Assembly (NCBI GenBank): GCA_013153845.1 | Contig: JAADDS010000074.1 | Coordinates: 1-64,000 of the forward strand | Length of the DNA stretch: 64,000 bases | Direction of reading: 5' to 3' | Origin: Methanococci archaeon | GTDB taxonomy: Archaea; AGJL01; Methanococci; Methanococcales; Methanocaldococcaceae | In this document: positions 62,961-64,000 of the stretch, in pieces | Numbering within the stretch: the stretch's first letter is position 1 | Layout of the letters: the number at the start of each line of letters is the position of its first letter | Notes under the pieces: generated by a model | The model's input: only the letters and a program-made list of their open reading frames with translations | What the model was told of the DNA's origin: nothing | Databases searched by the model: none | Program-made: the position numbers and the translations under genes

Positions 62961-64000
62961 ATGGGAAAGTTAAAAGTTCATATAAACTCTATAGATGAGA
63001 ATTTGATGTTTAGAAGCTTGGATATAAAGGTAGGTCCTAAAACAATGGCATCCACGCCAATAAAGGTTAGCCCTCCAGAATACCCAATAAGTCCTATAAA
63101 TGAGGTATATAAAAAATTTTCTATCGATAAATTGGAAAAATGCAATATTGACACATCTATAGAAACAAAGACAAACCAGGAAATAAAAAAATGCTTAGTA
63201 GCAGATAAGCTAAATATGGTGATTGTTGATTATACTTCCGATATTTTACCTAAAAAAGAACACTTAGAGGTTTTGATGGATTTACAGTATAATGGAAACG
63301 TTGTTATAACTCCAATTTTCTCTAAACTTGTAAAAACCCTCAAAGAAGAAAAGCTAAAAGATACATTCATTAAATTAACAAATCAATGCATAGAAATAGC
63401 AAATACCTTAAATAATAAAACTATTATTGGAATAATTCCTGCAAAGATGCCGAGACAATTCATTGATGATGTTATTAAAAACTATATTGATAATAATATT
63501 ATCCATTATATTATAGACCTTGATAGAAGAACTATTTCAGCAAATACTTCCTGGATTAGAAAATTATTTAGAACAATTCATGATAATGGGATTCTTAATG
63601 AAACATTGTTATATTGTGTTAATGGTGGCGAGGGTAAATTCTTAAAAAATGCTGAAGTAATTCCTGCACACGATTTTATAAATTCTGGTTTTGGAGTTGA
63701 TGTGTTAGGTTTAAAACATGTCCCTCCCCCGTTACCTCCAGAAACTTGGGCAAAATTAAAAAATATAAAGAAAGGAGAAATTTACAGAATATTTAACGAA
63801 AATACTTATGGTTATCATAGAGTAGATAAAGATTCTCTCCAAAATTTGGAATTACCACCCAACCAAAATATAATAAAACTCTATAATATAGGGAAGCAGT
63901 TTAATGAAGCTAATTATTTACAAAATCTTCTTAAAGAGGAATCAACAGTTGAGCAATATGTATCAACAAAATCACAAATGAAAGGCATAATTCCAAAAAT
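62961..64000 (+). CDS. Unrecognised protein, partial (runs off the window)
   Basis: Open frame from ATG 62961 to the window end, at least 346 residues with no stop; AGGATTGAT lies just upstream and the PIN gene ends 1 bp before. Alternating hydrophobic strands and helices, such as LNMVIVDYTSDILP, NGNVVITPIFSKL, NKTIIGIIPAKMP, HYIIDLDRRTIS, TLLYCVNGGEGKF and GFGVDVLGLKHVPPPLPPETW, suggest a TIM-barrel-like or other alpha/beta domain. I do not recognise a family. Its tight link to the PIN gene makes it part of the same locus. Confidence 0.75.
   Translation, partial: MGKLKVHINSIDENLMFRSLDIKVGPKTMASTPIKVSPPEYPISPINEVYKKFSIDKLEKCNIDTSIETKTNQEIKKCLVADKLNMVIVDYTSDILPKKEHLEVLMDLQYNGNVVITPIFSKLVKTLKEEKLKDTFIKLTNQCIEIANTLNNKTIIGIIPAKMPRQFIDDVIKNYIDNNIIHYIIDLDRRTISANTSWIRKLFRTIHDNGILNETLLYCVNGGEGKFLKNAEVIPAHDFINSGFGVDVLGLKHVPPPLPPETWAKLKNIKKGEIYRIFNENTYGYHRVDKDSLQNLELPPNQNIIKLYNIGKQFNEANYLQNLLKEESTVEQYVSTKSQMKGIIPK

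Overview
The window looks like chromosomal DNA of a hyperthermophilic hydrogenotrophic methanogen of the Methanocaldococcaceae, probably a Methanocaldococcus other than M. jannaschii. The base composition is very AT-rich. Ribosome binding sites are of the GGTGA type and several genes start with TTG or GTG. The gene set includes reverse gyrase, class I lysyl-tRNA synthetase, Sep-tRNA:Cys-tRNA synthase, a fused Kae1-Bud32, F420-reducing hydrogenase, thiol:fumarate reductase, methanogenesis marker proteins and methanofuran biosynthesis. Many proteins match, from memory, M. jannaschii proteins, but local blocks are joined in a different order from that genome.

Layout. 1-8.9 kb: a gamma-class carbonic anhydrase-like protein, lumazine synthase, HisE, a metallo-beta-lactamase-fold enzyme, NMN adenylyltransferase, class I LysRS, two subunits of 2-oxoglutarate:ferredoxin oxidoreductase, a HAD phosphatase, a PIN protein and a small membrane protein. 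9-11 kb: IMP dehydrogenase, whose 3' end is duplicated around a 60-bp GC-rich insert. 11-20 kb: ABC ATPase, U32 peptidase, a decayed methyltransferase, the NCX Na+/Ca2+ exchanger, TfrB, two methanogenesis markers, aIF2-beta and L37e. 20-28.4 kb: cobalamin methyltransferase CbiF, 2-phosphoglycerate kinase, a LOR/SDH-family enzyme, an aminotransferase, a tRNA thiolation enzyme and a SpoU-family RNA methyltransferase. 28.5-41 kb: reverse gyrase interrupted by an intein, a CobN-type chelatase subunit, AspRS, a beta-propeller lipoprotein, a membrane-anchored HTH regulator, a dUTPase/Dcd-family protein, and then tRNA-Arg(GCG). 41.5-53 kb: MfnB, GlmM, a GlmU-like nucleotidyltransferase, MarC, SepCysS, MBF1, DphB, a cation/proton antiporter and Kae1-Bud32. 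53-58.6 kb: the F420-reducing hydrogenase operon fruADGB and TfrA. 58.7-64 kb: an accessory locus.

Three points change the naive annotation. (1) The hydrogenase large subunit has an in-frame UGA read as selenocysteine: the gene runs through 54301-54303 to 54378 and is followed by a SECIS hairpin at 54380-54413. (2) Reverse gyrase carries a 313-residue intein just before its catalytic tyrosine. It keeps the splicing residues, but its LAGLIDADG homing endonuclease looks shortened and has lost both catalytic acidic residues. (3) The 3' end of guaB is present twice as 73-bp perfect direct repeats flanking a 60-bp GC-rich hairpin segment.

The best candidate for an under-described system is the right end. 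There a DUF1156-type DNA methyltransferase (992 aa) is followed, on the same strand, by a 16-bp perfect palindrome, a fused SocA/Panacea-like plus UPF0175-like antitoxin candidate, an overlapping DUF3368-like PIN toxin candidate, and an unrecognised gene that runs off the window. This suggests a modification or defence module with a toxin-antitoxin guard. No CRISPR array, rRNA or transposase gene was seen.
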